A DNA stretch of 64,000 bases from Pseudoteredinibacter isoporae (GCF_011602085.1 NZ_JAAONY010000002.1:620001-684000), one strand, 5' to 3'. Positions 36,714-46,367 are shown, counted from the first letter of the stretch. Translations and numbers: made by a program. Notes: a model not told the origin generated them from the sequence alone.

Positions 36714-37196
36714 ATGGACACAGTACTACAAGAAAAACCATACAACGACAGTCACAGCAAAAACGCCCTGCGCGCTTGGTTACAATTATTGAAATGTTCC
36801 AAACGCATGGAGCAGATGACTAACAGTCATTTGGACAAGACCTTTAAAAGCTCACTCACCCGCTTCGATGTGCTGGCCAATCTGGACGCCATGGACGGGG
36901 AAACGGTGAGCACCACCAAGCTGGCCAAAAGCCTGCTGGCCTCTAAAGGGAATATCACGCGTCTGCTGGATCGCATGGAAGAAGATCAGCTGATTACCCG
37001 CAAACCCAATCGTGAGGATCGTCGCATCAGTGATGTCTTCCTCGCCGAGAAAGGTCGGGAAGAGTTTCAACGCATGGTGAACGACCACGAAAACTGGGTA
37101 GACCACGTTTTCAGCGTACTCAGCAATGATGAAGAAAAAATGCTGATCGAAACCCTGGGCAAGCTGCGCCATCATCTCGAAAACACGGTTGTCTGA
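36714..37196 (+). CDS. MarR-family regulator 1
   Basis: 160 residues. Winged helix-turn-helix at about 48-120 (SSLTRFDVLANLDAMDGETV; TTKLAKSLLASKGNITRLLD; wing RKPNREDRRISDVFLAEKG) with N- and C-terminal dimerisation helices. MarR proteins usually respond to aromatic or phenolic ligands. It is divergent from the cyclase-iorAB operon and overlaps marR 2 by one base (TGATG), so the two are co-translated. Control of iorAB is inferred from arrangement and the operator-like repeats between them. Confidence 0.88.
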   Translation: MDTVLQEKPYNDSHSKNALRAWLQLLKCSKRMEQMTNSHLDKTFKSSLTRFDVLANLDAMDGETVSTTKLAKSLLASKGNITRLLDRMEEDQLITRKPNREDRRISDVFLAEKGREEFQRMVNDHENWVDHVFSVLSNDEEKMLIETLGKLRHHLENTVV

Positions 37197-37618
37197 TGAG
37201 CAAAGGCTTCGCGCAAAATTACCTGGGCTTTCTGCTGGCCAAGGCCAGCCACATCACCAGCAATGAGTTTCACCTGCGTTTGAAGCAATATCAGATCCCC
37301 ATTAGCAGTTGGCGAATTCTGGCGAGCTGCTGGGACGATAAACGTACGGTGGGCGAACTGGTTGAAATGGTTCTACTCAATCAACCTACGGTCAGCAAGT
37401 CATTGGACCGACTGGCCAATGATCAGCTGATCGAACGCCGCAAGGATGACGACAATAGACGCCTCGTTTATGTCGCCCTGACCGAAAAAGGTCGCAAGCT
37501 GATGGAAGAGCTGATTCCCCTGGCAAACACCCACGAACAACAAACCTTTGCCCACCTGAGTGACGCGGAAAAGCAGCAACTAACCGAACTGCTGCAAAAA
37601 ACCATTAGTCGGGTATAA
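37196..37618 (+). CDS. MarR-family regulator 2
   Basis: 140 residues with a winged helix at about 30-100 (ISSWRILASCWDDKRTVGEL; LNQPTVSKSLDRLANDQLIE; wing RKDDDNRRLVYVALTEKG). It differs clearly from marR 1, so it is not a recent duplicate. Overlapping start with the previous gene suggests stoichiometric expression and perhaps a heterodimer or two ligand inputs. It is convergent with glpQ ten bases downstream, without a visible terminator. Confidence 0.88.
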   Translation: MSKGFAQNYLGFLLAKASHITSNEFHLRLKQYQIPISSWRILASCWDDKRTVGELVEMVLLNQPTVSKSLDRLANDQLIERRKDDDNRRLVYVALTEKGRKLMEELIPLANTHEQQTFAHLSDAEKQQLTELLQKTISRV

Positions 37619-37627
37619 AGCCGCCTT

Positions 37628-38719
37628 TTACTGAGGGAGCAATTGGTCCCGGGCCGCCCTGGCTCGATCGGGAAAATCGGTAAACACGCCATCGACCTTT
37701 ACCTGACCAATAAAATAGGCCACAAACTCTTCAAAACTTTTAAACTGTTTTGGCACCTGCCCTTCATCAGCACGGAAGGTATATGGGTGCACCTGCAAAC
37801 CCGCAGCATGGGCTTCGCTCACCATATGATTGGCCTTACCACTTTCGCGATCAAGCAGCATGGGGAACCAGGGGCCGATACCTTCAGCATAAGCGGCAAT
37901 TTTCTTGGCTGCCCCCGGTGCCATCATCCAATCGTAGTTATAAGGCTCGATTTCAAGCCCGAGAGCATTTTGACTCATACCCTCTCCCCAGCTCGTCATA
38001 GCGATCAGCTGAACCAATTTAAGATTCATTTCCAGCCCGGGCATTAATTCTCGATCAATTCTTTCCAGCTCATTGGCATCGAAACACTGTAAAAACACTT
38101 TATCAGCTTGATTCACATAGCCATATTTTTTCAGTTCTTTCAGCACCGCCACACTGATATCTTTACCTGCAGCTCGGTGCAACGCTGGCGCTTTAATCTC
38201 CGGGTAGATACCAATGTTTTTGCCTGTGCTTTTGTTCAGGCCCTGAATCAATTCCAGTTCCTCAGACAGAGTCGAAACCTGAAAAGAAGAAGAGCCCATA
38301 GGAAAACGATTGGGGTATCGCTGAACGGCTTTGCCATCTTTTTTTCCAAAAATCTCGGTCATCGCCAGCTTCTTGATTTCCGCCAGGGTAAAATCAATCG
38401 CATAGTAACGCCCGTCACTGCGAGCACGCCCGGGAAAGACCTCAGCCACATTGGTCACTCGATCCAAAAAAGGGTCATGCAAAACCAATAACGCATCGTC
38501 TTTGCTCATGACAATATCCTGCTCGATATAGTCAGCGCCCATACCATAGGCCAGCGCTTTTGCCGCCAGACTGTGCTCAGGCAAATAGCCACTGGCGCCT
38601 CGATGTGCAATCACCAGCGCTTTCGAGGGCGATTTATCAACCGATGCTGCCAACGCCATTGGAGACCAGCCCGCTATCGCAAAGAGTGAAACACACAGAG
38701 AGAACATAACAACGCGCAT
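37628..38719 (-). CDS. glpQ: periplasmic glycerophosphodiester phosphodiesterase
   Basis: 363 residues with a signal peptide (SLCVSLFAIAGWSPMALA). The GDPD fold has the catalytic HRGASGYLPEHS, YIEQDIVMSKD, LVLHDPFLDRVTN, and IYPEIKAP, matching the two-His, two-Glu, Asp metal site. It hydrolyses glycerophosphodiesters to glycerol-3-phosphate and alcohol in the periplasm, as E. coli GlpQ (358). No glpT transporter is adjacent. The ATG at 38707 is an alternative start and leaves the signal peptide intact. Confidence 0.92.
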   Translation of the reverse strand: MRVVMFSLCVSLFAIAGWSPMALAASVDKSPSKALVIAHRGASGYLPEHSLAAKALAYGMGADYIEQDIVMSKDDALLVLHDPFLDRVTNVAEVFPGRARSDGRYYAIDFTLAEIKKLAMTEIFGKKDGKAVQRYPNRFPMGSSSFQVSTLSEELELIQGLNKSTGKNIGIYPEIKAPALHRAAGKDISVAVLKELKKYGYVNQADKVFLQCFDANELERIDRELMPGLEMNLKLVQLIAMTSWGEGMSQNALGLEIEPYNYDWMMAPGAAKKIAAYAEGIGPWFPMLLDRESGKANHMVSEAHAAGLQVHPYTFRADEGQVPKQFKSFEEFVAYFIGQVKVDGVFTDFPDRARAARDQLLPQ

Positions 38720-38826
38720 AGAATGATCCTTATAGTCTTTGCCACCGAGTGTAATCGAAACTTATGAAGGCAATGTGAAAGAATTCTATTTAGACAAACG
38801 GTTTTAAAGAGAGCACTTGCAGATAC

Positions 38827-38853
38827 AAAAAAGGCCGCATGATGCGGCCTTTT
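38827..38853 (-). terminator. intrinsic terminator after yebC-like gene
   Basis: AAAAGGCCGC / ATGAT / GCGGCCTTTT with A/T flanks, nine bases past the stop at 38862. Confidence 0.88.
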
Positions 38854-38861
38854 GGGTTGCA

Positions 38862-39575
38862 TTATTCAGCGTTATGAAAGACCCGCTGAACATCGTCCAA
38901 GTCATTGAGCATATCCAGCAACTTGTCGAAGTTTTCCTGATCATCAGGCGCTACCGCAGTGGTGGTCTGTGGCACAAACTGAATTTCATCAATATCAAAT
39001 TCAATCTCACCAAAGGCTTCAATTACGGCTTGCTTCGCTTTGTGGGATTCTGTGTGAGGTGCAAATACTGTGACTTTGCCATCATCCAGCTCAATATCGG
39101 TGACATCAACATCAGCCATCATCAAGGCTTCCAGCACCGCCTCTTCATCATCACCGGCAAACACCAAAATGGCCGAGTGGTCGAACATATGACTGACTGT
39201 GCCCTGGGAACCGATTTTCGCCTTGGCTTTGTTAAAGCATGTGCGAACGTCACCAAAGGTACGATTCGGGTTATCGGTCAAACACTCGACGATCACCATG
39301 GTATTGCTAGGCCCAAAGCCTTCGTAACGTGCCGGAGAGTAATCTTCACCACCGCCACCTTTGGCCTTATCCAATGCCTTTTGGATAACGTGGCTAGGCA
39401 CCTGATCTTTTTTTGCACGATCGATCATCGAGCGCAATGCCAGGTTGCCATCGGGGTCTACACCGCCGGATTTCGCACATACATAGATTTCGCGACCATA
39501 TTTACTGTAAACCTTGGCTTTCATGTTCGATGTTTTGGCCATCGACTCTTTTCGGTTTTGGAAGGCTCTGCCCAT
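38862..39575 (-). CDS. YebC/PmpR (TACO1) family protein, YeeN-like
   Basis: 237 residues. Family core: MGRAFQNRK start, [53 protein letters not shown] and [16 protein letters not shown], with an acidic C-terminal third. Members have been described as DNA-binding regulators and, more recently, as factors that relieve ribosome stalling at polyproline. This copy resembles the YeeN branch more than the ruvC-linked YebC, and no ruv gene is nearby. It is monocistronic with its own terminator. Confidence 0.9.
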   Translation of the reverse strand: MGRAFQNRKESMAKTSNMKAKVYSKYGREIYVCAKSGGVDPDGNLALRSMIDRAKKDQVPSHVIQKALDKAKGGGGEDYSPARYEGFGPSNTMVIVECLTDNPNRTFGDVRTCFNKAKAKIGSQGTVSHMFDHSAILVFAGDDEEAVLEALMMADVDVTDIELDDGKVTVFAPHTESHKAKQAVIEAFGEIEFDIDEIQFVPQTTTAVAPDDQENFDKLLDMLNDLDDVQRVFHNAE

Positions 39576-39688
39576 AGGAATCGTCCATCACTTCGTTCAA
39601 AAGGCGGGATTTTAACAGCTCAGGCGGTGGCAAGAAAGTCGGCCGCCGGATACCATGCCCAACAACAGGAACAATACAGAGCCAATGC

Positions 39689-40645
39689 ATGAATAAGGCC
39701 CCCAAACTGCGCCTGGGAATCGATCTCGGCGGTACAAAAACAGAAGTTGCCCTGCTCGACCAGCAAGGCCTCGTTCTTGAGCGAGAACGCCTGCCGACAC
39801 CACAAGGCGACTATCCGGGAACCCTCAATACCATCCAGCAACTAATAGGCCGTCTTGAAGCACGGCACACACTCAATGGCTTGGCTCTGGGCATAGCCAC
39901 ACCCGGCTCGCCCTCCAGCATAGATGGCCACATGAAGAACTGTAACAGTATCTGTTTGAACGGAAAGCCACTGCTCACGGATCTGGAACAAAAACTGCGA
40001 CGCCCTGTTCGCCTTGCCAACGATGCCGACTGCTTTGCACTTGCCGAGGCACATAACGGCGCCGCTCAGGAAGCCAATAGCGTCTTTGGTGTCATTCTCG
40101 GAACGGGTGTTGGCGGCGGTCTGGTGATTAACAAACGACTGCTGCAAGGCCCTAATCACATCTGTGGTGAGTGGGGGCACAATCCTGTTGCACTTAATGC
40201 ATTGCAACCAAACGCCGCCTTCAAACCCGAGTCACTTTCAGCTTATGAACAGGAGCGTCCCTGCTACTGTGGAAAAACAAACTGTGTGGAGACCTGGCTG
40301 AGCGGGCCAGCGCTAAGTCAAAGTGATTGGGAACTGGGAGGCAAACATCACAAGCGCCCTGCCCGGGAAATAGCCTCAGCCAGCCAAGCAGGTGAATCCC
40401 AGGCCAGCCAAGCCATCAATCACTACACACATATTCTGGCGTCCGCGCTGGCAACAGTGATCAATATCATCGATCCCGAGGTCATCGTACTTGGCGGCGG
40501 ATTATCGAAAATAGATTCCCTCTACGAGCAGCTGCCTGATGTCCTGACCCCCTATGTCTTCAGTGATGAGATTTTGAACCGCATTGTTCCGGCCCAACAA
40601 GGAGATTCAGCAGGCGTGATTGGAGCGGCGTACCTCTGGGGCTAG
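39689..40645 (+). CDS. mak: ROK-family fructokinase (Mak-like)
   Basis: 318 residues. The ATP motif GIDLGGTKTEVALLDQQG is at about 10-27, the sugar-binding LANDADCFALAEA and catalytic region CGEWGHNPV follow, the ROK zinc motif CYCGKTNCVETWLSG is at about 192-206, and DPEVIVLGGGLSKID is late. Closest remembered relative is E. coli Mak, which phosphorylates fructose (and mannose). N-acetylglucosamine kinase is the main alternative, as NagK shares these motifs. It stands alone, divergent from the yebC-like gene. Confidence 0.85.
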   Translation: MNKAPKLRLGIDLGGTKTEVALLDQQGLVLERERLPTPQGDYPGTLNTIQQLIGRLEARHTLNGLALGIATPGSPSSIDGHMKNCNSICLNGKPLLTDLEQKLRRPVRLANDADCFALAEAHNGAAQEANSVFGVILGTGVGGGLVINKRLLQGPNHICGEWGHNPVALNALQPNAAFKPESLSAYEQERPCYCGKTNCVETWLSGPALSQSDWELGGKHHKRPAREIASASQAGESQASQAINHYTHILASALATVINIIDPEVIVLGGGLSKIDSLYEQLPDVLTPYVFSDEILNRIVPAQQGDSAGVIGAAYLWG

Positions 40646-40679
40646 CGGGAAGCCCCAAAGATCTCGGGAACAGAGGGTG

Positions 40680-41300
40680 CTAGCGCTCAGTAAAAGCCAA
40701 TTTCAAACCCAGTGCAGCAAAGCTCCCAGCAAACACCTTTTGGATCGCCATGCTCGCTTTCTGTGAGCGCACAATGAACGCACTGAAACTGCCGGCCATA
40801 AAACCATAAAGCACAAACACCAGAAACGTCATCAGCATAAAGACCAAACCCAGTGCAAACATGCTCACCAGAGGCTGCGCAACATTGGGAGACACAAACT
40901 GAGGCAGAAAAGCCAGGAAGAAAATAGACAACTTGGGGTTGAGAATATTAATCAGAAAGCCTTTCAACATAATGCTTCTGGCGCTCAACTCAGTCTGATC
41001 ACTCTCAATCGCCAAGGGAGAAGACGAACGCCACATGGACCAGGCCAGATACAATAAATACGCAGCCCCCAAATACTTCACGAATTGAAACGCCAGGGCG
41101 CTGGTATGGAAAATCGCCGCCAAGCCAAAAACACTTGCCAGCAAAGGAGGAACAATTCCAAAGGTACAACCAATGGCCGCGTATAAACTGGCACGTTTAC
41201 CGATAAACAAGCCTGAAGCCACCGTATACAGGACACCGGTGCCAGGAATCAAAACCACCACCAGAGAGGTTATCAAAAACTCGATAGAGATCACGGGCAT
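40680..41300 (-). CDS. LysE/RhtB-family amino-acid exporter
   Basis: 206 residues, about six hydrophobic segments. Family N terminus FLITSLVVVLIPGTGVLYTV (the PGP/PGT kink) and LKGFLINILNPKLSIFFLAF are typical of RhtB exporters of homoserine, threonine or similar amino acids in the inner membrane. AAGGA sits only one or two bases before the ATG at 41300; the GTG two codons further in (41294) is better spaced and may be the true start. Substrate unknown. It is convergent with the fructokinase gene. Confidence 0.88.
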   Translation of the reverse strand: MPVISIEFLITSLVVVLIPGTGVLYTVASGLFIGKRASLYAAIGCTFGIVPPLLASVFGLAAIFHTSALAFQFVKYLGAAYLLYLAWSMWRSSSPLAIESDQTELSARSIMLKGFLINILNPKLSIFFLAFLPQFVSPNVAQPLVSMFALGLVFMLMTFLVFVLYGFMAGSFSAFIVRSQKASMAIQKVFAGSFAALGLKLAFTER

Positions 41301-41401
41301 TTCCTTATTGTTGGCGCAAGAGAATGGTTAAAACACCATAGAGACCAGAACCATAACAAATCTCGCGTCATTCTGTACAAAGTTAAAGGGCCAAGCCCAT
41401 A

Positions 41402-42049
41402 TCAGACACCTTCGGCAAAAGGACTGATATCCATTCCCTCGATGTCGCAAACAGCACGAATACTGGGGTTTTCAGCCATTCGCTTCAGATAAGCCGCCAG
41501 ATTCTTAAAACTCAATGGCGACTGTTCAATCGGCAGTGACCACTCTGCCAACATAAACAGAAAATAGTCACAAGCACTCAGCTGCTCACCCAGCAAATAC
41601 GGCTGCAGTTCTAACTGGTCATTAATAATCGACAAGGCATTGGCAATACACTGCTGTTGCGCAGCGCGTACACTGGGAACTGTGTCCTCCCTATCCGTGT
41701 GCCTGTGAGGATAGTAGTAGACCATCAACTCGGCTTGCAGGGTATTGTTCAGGAAGGCTAACCACTGAAAGAATAATGGACGCAGCGGATCACCCATTGG
41801 AGGTATCAAGCCATGCTCGGGATGGGATTCGCACAAGTGAATGCAAATCGCCGAACTCTCGAAAATGGCCTGGCCCTTGTCGACAAGTGTCGGGATGCGC
41901 CCTGCCGGATTAAGCTTGAGGTACTCATCAGACTTTTGAGCGTTGGATTCCTTATCAACCAAAACCAGCTCGTAGTCCAGACCCATATGATGGAGCAGGA
42001 AATGAGGCGCCAGGCTTGCGTTGTTAGGATAATAGTAAAGTGTGTACAC
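41402..42049 (-). CDS. glutathione S-transferase family protein
   Basis: 215 residues. Thioredoxin-like N domain (MYTLYYYPNNASLAPHFLLH; LNPAGRIPTLVDKG with the cis-Pro; ESSAICIHLCESHP) and an all-helical C domain (LGEQLSACDYFLFMLAEW). The residue at the catalytic position is in the segment NNASLAPH, pointing to a Ser-type or bacterial beta/nu-like enzyme. Likely detoxification or thiol chemistry in the cytoplasm; substrate unknown. It lies between the RhtB exporter and a small zinc-ribbon gene on the same strand. Confidence 0.88.
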   Translation of the reverse strand: MYTLYYYPNNASLAPHFLLHHMGLDYELVLVDKESNAQKSDEYLKLNPAGRIPTLVDKGQAIFESSAICIHLCESHPEHGLIPPMGDPLRPLFFQWLAFLNNTLQAELMVYYYPHRHTDREDTVPSVRAAQQQCIANALSIINDQLELQPYLLGEQLSACDYFLFMLAEWSLPIEQSPLSFKNLAAYLKRMAENPSIRAVCDIEGMDISPFAEGV

Positions 42050-42118
42050 AATGACTCCCTGTGGTTAAAAACCATGGGTATAGAATGCCACAAACCGTCC
42101 GAAATGCACTTTACAGAT

Positions 42119-42439
42119 TCAGAACGCACTTCCGCAGTACATGCAATAAGGTCTGTTCAAACGGGTTTTCCTATTGCACTGTTTGCAGGTACTTACCTCT
42201 CTATACTTGCCATCACGCTTTCCATCCCGAAGATCGATTTCCTCTATCTTCTTTTCTATGGCACTTTTATCGACGCCCAACTCGGCCAACAATTCTCCCA
42301 GAGCAAGCACATAGAGATTCAAACGCTCAAATCTCTCAGCCAGAGCATCGATCTCAGTATCGGCTTCCCTTTTGTCTCTCGCTTGCTTTGATTCAAGCTG
42401 ATTAAAGTGCTCTCTTTGAAGAAAGTCATAGTGATCCAT
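42119..42439 (-). CDS. small protein with helical N half and C-terminal zinc ribbon
   Basis: 106 residues from ATG 42439 (GGAGAG seven bases upstream; the frame opens at 42454). Residues 5-75 are charged and helical (coiled-coil-like, FERLNLYVLALGELLAELGV). The end carries CKQCNRKTRLNRPYCMYCG, two CxxC pairs of a zinc ribbon or knuckle. No named family comes to mind. It is probably a cytoplasmic protein-protein or nucleic-acid-binding protein; alone on this strand after a 417-base gene-free stretch. Confidence 0.6.
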   Translation of the reverse strand: MDHYDFLQREHFNQLESKQARDKREADTEIDALAERFERLNLYVLALGELLAELGVDKSAIEKKIEEIDLRDGKRDGKYREVSTCKQCNRKTRLNRPYCMYCGSAF

Positions 42440-42856
42440 TTTGTATCTCTCCATTTTGTGGACTTTTATATATCAGTATAAAAATGTATCCGCATAAGAG
42501 CAGCTCCCCAACCTATTGCCCTTCCACAATCAGCACAAGTCCGCAGCCTGAATAAAAAAGCAAAATATTTTTAATGAGCCATTACTTGTTTAGTCAAGCG
42601 CCTTTACCGAAAAGAAAAAAATATATCCCCTACGGTTAAACAAATTCCGTGTATTCCGAAGAATAAAAAACGTTGGGTAAAAAAGTAAAATCTTATATCA
42701 GCCAACTCGCCCGCCAAAAAAGAAACACGGAAAACCACCGACCGTCAGAAAAGCCAAAGAGATTTACAATCAAATAACCACATTTTTTTGCAATGTATAC
42801 AGGGCTAAATTATATCTTAATTGAATCGACAAAAAGTGTATTCAAGGAGAATATTT
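42440..42856. other. 417-base AT-rich gene-free region
   Basis: Visibly richer in A+T than its surroundings with many A-runs. No open frame of merit, tRNA or hairpin terminator is apparent. Near its right end lies a plausible promoter for the rhodanese gene (42788-42816). Confidence 0.5.
42788..42816 (+). promoter_or_regulatory. candidate promoter for the rhodanese gene
   Basis: TTGCAA (42788-42793), 17-base spacer, TATATC (42811-42816), about 40 bases before the GTG start at 42857. Moderate consensus match. Confidence 0.4.
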
Positions 42857-43273
42857 GTGACGTTATTAAGCAAGGCTGCCTGTCTATTTCTCGGCTCTCT
42901 GCTGGCATTTTCTGCCATAGCCGAAAAGAAAGATGCTCCATTGGAAGTCGCTGGCGCGGAAACAGTAAATACTGATAAAGCCAAGGAGCTGTTTGATGCC
43001 GGAGCACTCTTCATAGATCCCAGACGCGACTCTGACTGGGCTGAGGGCCGCATACCCGACGCCGTGCATTTGGAAATGAAGTCGGTGTTCAACGAGCAAA
43101 GTCTCGCTGGCGAAGCCTCTAAAGACGAGGCTATTGTATTTTATTGCAATGGTGCAAAATGCTCTCGCTCCGCAAAGTGTGCAGCGAAAGCCATCAGCTG
43201 GGGTTACAGCAAGGTGTACTATTTTCGCGACGGACTTCCTGCCTGGAAAGCCGCCGGCTTTCCCGTTGAGTAA
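42857..43273 (+). CDS. exported single-domain rhodanese-like protein
   Basis: 138 residues from GTG 42857, which has AAGGAG with an ideal seven-base spacer; the longer frame from TTG 42821 lacks one. A signal peptide (LSKAACLFLGSLLAFSAIA) sends it to the periplasm. The rhodanese domain has the entry motif LFIDPRRDSDWAEGRIPDAV and active-site loop FYCNGAKCSRS with C97, then GYSKVYYFRDGLPAWKAAGFP. Such proteins handle sulfane sulfur or act as redox or phosphatase-like modules. Two further cysteines (C102, C108) near the active site could form a disulfide. Confidence 0.88.
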   Translation: MTLLSKAACLFLGSLLAFSAIAEKKDAPLEVAGAETVNTDKAKELFDAGALFIDPRRDSDWAEGRIPDAVHLEMKSVFNEQSLAGEASKDEAIVFYCNGAKCSRSAKCAAKAISWGYSKVYYFRDGLPAWKAAGFPVE

Positions 43274-43421
43274 AATACTCAGTCTTGCATCGATGAGAAA
43301 TTAATCTGATTGAAATGGAATAGCTGTAGCGAATTTTACTATAGCTTTCACCCTAACAGTCGATAAAAATTCAGGCGCCTGCTATTGGAGGTATTCAGAG
43401 GCACTGTCGACTTAATTGCCT

Positions 43422-43439
43422 CTGTTAGGGTAATTACCC
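43422..43439. promoter_or_regulatory. palindrome GGGTAATTACCC within a larger inverted repeat, upstream of the chemoreceptor
   Basis: GGGTAATTACCC at 43428-43439 is a perfect 12-bp palindrome 58 bases before the chemoreceptor ATG. Overlapping it, CTGTTAGGGT (43422-43431) is the reverse complement of ACCCTAACAG at 43350-43359. It could be an operator or a leader hairpin. Confidence 0.4.
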
Positions 43440-43497
43440 AGGAACCAGGACACACCGGACAAAACACCTCCCGGGATGTCAGCAGCAGGAATGTAGC

Positions 43498-45363
43498 ATG
43501 CTTTTGCGTACCCGAATTATTGCCTTCACCTCCATAGGCATTTTGGCCGTCGTCATGATCATGGCCTTGGCCAACTACAATATTCAAAGTTCAGCTCAAA
43601 CGCGTTTCGAACACACCAGCACCCAAGCCAAACAAGTATTGTGGAATAAAATCATCGCCGGTGAACAACAATATATGGAGGAATCCATTTCCAGCCTGAC
43701 GCGGGACAGACAATTACGTAAAGCCTTGAAAGCCGAAAATTACGACGCCATTCAGGAACAGGCTCTGACCAGTTATCGGCGTTTAAGCACCAGTACTGTT
43801 TTGGACCGCATTGATATTGCCGACACCCAAGGTACTGTAAAATTCAGCGCACCGGAAAGTACTCAGGGCTGGGAAAACAACCCTCTCATTCAAGCAGCGC
43901 TGGACAGTGGAAAAATCAGTAAAGGTATCGTTCTGCTGAATAATGAACCGTTTATTCAAATGAGCTTCCCATTAAACTTTCGGGGAAAACTGATTGGTAT
44001 TGGCATTTATTCCAAAAAGCTGTCCCAGGCCATTGCTGAATTCAAAGAGCTGGATAAATCTGAAGTGGGAATCCTGCAAACCGACAGTCGCCTCGCCCTG
44101 AGCACCGCAGCCAAACTCTATCAACAGATGACACTTAAAGTTCCGGACGATAAGACGAGCCAATTTCTGCGCATTGATACGGAAGATAAGGCGCTTGCGG
44201 TCAGCCTCAATCCTATCTTGAATCCGGAAAAAAAACTTATTGCCTATCTTGCGACGGCTAATGATCAAACCACCAGCTATCAGATAGAAGATCGCACCCA
44301 TATGTTGGCCATCACCCTCTCACTGATATTGATCGCCGCCATCATTTTTGCATTCATGGTGTACATTCGCCGCTCATTTGAGCCTGTCAATCAAGTCGTT
44401 AACAGCTTGCAAAACATTGCCGAGGGCAACCTGAATGTACAGCTCAATAACACCGGCAAAGATGATGAAATTGGTCAACTGACTACCGCCGCTGGCACGA
44501 TGGCCAAGCAACTGAAGGAAATCATTAATCAGGTACGATCCATGGCCACTCAGCTTCAGGAAGCGATCAGAGCGATGGATGATATTGTTGAAGAAACCGA
44601 TCTTGGCGTTCAGCAACAGCTTCAGGAAACCCGCCGGGTAAACGATGCTATCACCGAAATGTCGGCCTCGGTTAGTCAGGTGGCGGAACACGCAAACGCC
44701 GCCGCGAACAATGCCAGTACCGCAAACACTGATGCCCTGGAAGGTGAACGAATCGTTCAGCAATCGATTGAATCCATCGAACAGATGTCCAGCAATATCA
44801 ACCACTCTGCCCGTGTCATTAATCAACTCGATGAATCCAGCCAGGAAATTGGCAGTGTACTGGATGTCATACGAGGCATTGCGGAACAAACCAATCTACT
44901 CGCTCTAAACGCCGCTATCGAGGCAGCCCGTGCGGGCGAGCAAGGCCGGGGCTTTGCCGTCGTCGCTGATGAGGTGCGCACCCTGGCCAGTCGCACACAG
45001 AAATCCACACAGGATATTCAGGACACCATCGAGCAGCTGCAGGCTGGCTCCCGCCAGGCGGTTGAAAGCATGGAAAAGAGTATTGAGCAGGTCAGTGAAA
45101 ATTTGAAGCAATCCCAGAAAACCAGCGATTCTCTGAGCACCATCGCCCAGGCCATCGATGGCATTAATAATATGAACACCCAAATTGCCGAAGCGACGGA
45201 CAGTCAATCACACACAACTCAGGAGATCAGCAGCAATGTGCACAGTATTAATGGCCTGGCCGAAAAAAGCGCCAAGGGGGCCAGGGAGACATCAGCCTGC
45301 ACCGCGCAGCTAAACCATATGGCCGGGGATTTAACCAAGCTGGTGGCGCATTTTCAGATTTAA
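43498..45363 (+). CDS. methyl-accepting chemotaxis protein
   Basis: 621 residues. TM1 at about 8-25, a periplasmic sensor of about 240 residues (Cache-like by size and by the [20 protein letters not shown] segment), TM2 at 269-290 ([20 protein letters not shown]), HAMP at about 291-345, and a signalling domain whose hairpin tip reads [20 protein letters not shown] from about residue 464. It senses a small ligand in the periplasm and controls CheA. No C-terminal CheR-docking pentapeptide is visible. No che genes are nearby, so it is an orphan receptor; ligand unknown. Confidence 0.92.
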   Translation: MLLRTRIIAFTSIGILAVVMIMALANYNIQSSAQTRFEHTSTQAKQVLWNKIIAGEQQYMEESISSLTRDRQLRKALKAENYDAIQEQALTSYRRLSTSTVLDRIDIADTQGTVKFSAPESTQGWENNPLIQAALDSGKISKGIVLLNNEPFIQMSFPLNFRGKLIGIGIYSKKLSQAIAEFKELDKSEVGILQTDSRLALSTAAKLYQQMTLKVPDDKTSQFLRIDTEDKALAVSLNPILNPEKKLIAYLATANDQTTSYQIEDRTHMLAITLSLILIAAIIFAFMVYIRRSFEPVNQVVNSLQNIAEGNLNVQLNNTGKDDEIGQLTTAAGTMAKQLKEIINQVRSMATQLQEAIRAMDDIVEETDLGVQQQLQETRRVNDAITEMSASVSQVAEHANAAANNASTANTDALEGERIVQQSIESIEQMSSNINHSARVINQLDESSQEIGSVLDVIRGIAEQTNLLALNAAIEAARAGEQGRGFAVVADEVRTLASRTQKSTQDIQDTIEQLQAGSRQAVESMEKSIEQVSENLKQSQKTSDSLSTIAQAIDGINNMNTQIAEATDSQSHTTQEISSNVHSINGLAEKSAKGARETSACTAQLNHMAGDLTKLVAHFQI

Positions 45364-45395
45364 ACAGCGGCCGTTCTCGCCACGCCAATCGCTAC

Positions 45396-45596
45396 TTATT
45401 TAGGGCGTTTGGCAACACCGTGAAAATGTGTGGGCCCACCTGGCATCGATGGGTCCATACGAAAATCAAGATCAATAATTTCCCAGCCTTGCGCACCTAG
45501 TTGATTCAAATAGTCTTCGGCTTGCTGTATGGTCCGCCCACTTAGGAATCCACCCTTCTCTGCTTTTTCAGAATCTATAATTTTGTATTCCCACAT
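45396..45596 (-). CDS. DUF4177-like small protein
   Basis: 66 residues from ATG 45596, beginning MWEYKIID, with GRTIQQAEDYLNQLGAQGWEI, the usual DUF4177 pattern of an N-terminal Trp-Glu-Tyr strand and NxxGxxGWE turn. It is cytosolic and of unknown function. The frame opens at 45659 but the family always begins at the WEYK strand; AGGAAG lies 11 bases ahead. It is convergent with the chemoreceptor. Confidence 0.75.
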   Translation of the reverse strand: MWEYKIIDSEKAEKGGFLSGRTIQQAEDYLNQLGAQGWEIIDLDFRMDPSMPGGPTHFHGVAKRPK

Positions 45597-45678
45597 CTTT
45601 ATCGGCTTCCTTTTTATCGTCTTTCTTATTAACGGCTTTATTCTGATGGTATATAGCACGCTCGCAGATTAGAACACG

Positions 45679-46218
45679 CTAGACCCGAGAATTGGGCAGT
45701 CTACGTCGAAATGCCCAGGCAAGCAAAGCAATCACTGCACCGGGAAGAAACACCCAAATCAGCTCCGATGACAGCACCCTCAAGCCACGCTCCGTAAAAA
45801 ACGCTTTGATACCAATAGGCGACACTTGAATAGGTCGATGCGGCAGAAAGTAACGCTCCTGATCAAAGGGCCAATACAAAGCGACACCCAAGCCACCATT
45901 CGTCATAGCATCAAGCAAGGCATGTGATGCACAAGCAATAAAAGAAATCAAAAACACCGCAACGGGGTGGGAATGCAGCCTGCGCCAAAAAGCCGTGCAA
46001 AATAGCGCGATCAGCGCTGAGAAAAACAAGGAATGCGTGAATCCTCGATGTCCCCACTGGGACTCGTACGGTATACCCAACTTAAACGCCAGCACATCCG
46101 CATCCGGTAATATGGATAAAACAGCGGCAAGGATGAACAGGCGCAAATGAATCGCATTGCTCTTCAGGGCGACATAAGCCACAGCGGGAACAACGACATG
46201 GGCAAAGGCGGATGCCAT
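45679..46218 (-). CDS. YdjM-like membrane-bound metal-dependent hydrolase (DUF457)
   Basis: 179 residues, four hydrophobic segments. Family metal-binding motifs: AFAHVVVPAV (His), LPDADVLAF, WGHRGFTHSLFFS, and CASHALLDAMTNGG. E. coli YdjM is an SOS-induced inner-membrane protein of this family; its substrate is not established. Nothing resembling a LexA box is visible upstream. It lies between the DUF4177 gene and the DRGH nuclease on the same strand. Confidence 0.87.
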   Translation of the reverse strand: MASAFAHVVVPAVAYVALKSNAIHLRLFILAAVLSILPDADVLAFKLGIPYESQWGHRGFTHSLFFSALIALFCTAFWRRLHSHPVAVFLISFIACASHALLDAMTNGGLGVALYWPFDQERYFLPHRPIQVSPIGIKAFFTERGLRVLSSELIWVFLPGAVIALLAWAFRRRLPNSRV

Positions 46219-46367
46219 TGATAATCCTCAGAACTCTGGCAAATAGAAAGACAACTCAACAAATCAAGAACGACAGTTCTACCCATTCACTTTATCATAT
46301 GCACTTCATGGTCTAAACAAGCAAGGCGCAGAAAGGACTTTCTCAAAACTATCATGGGCCTGCGCGG

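Noticed and set aside
43274-43497. Possible c-di-GMP riboswitch ahead of the chemoreceptor
   Set aside because: The conserved GEMM core (GACGCAAAGC-like and GAAA receptor segments) is not present.
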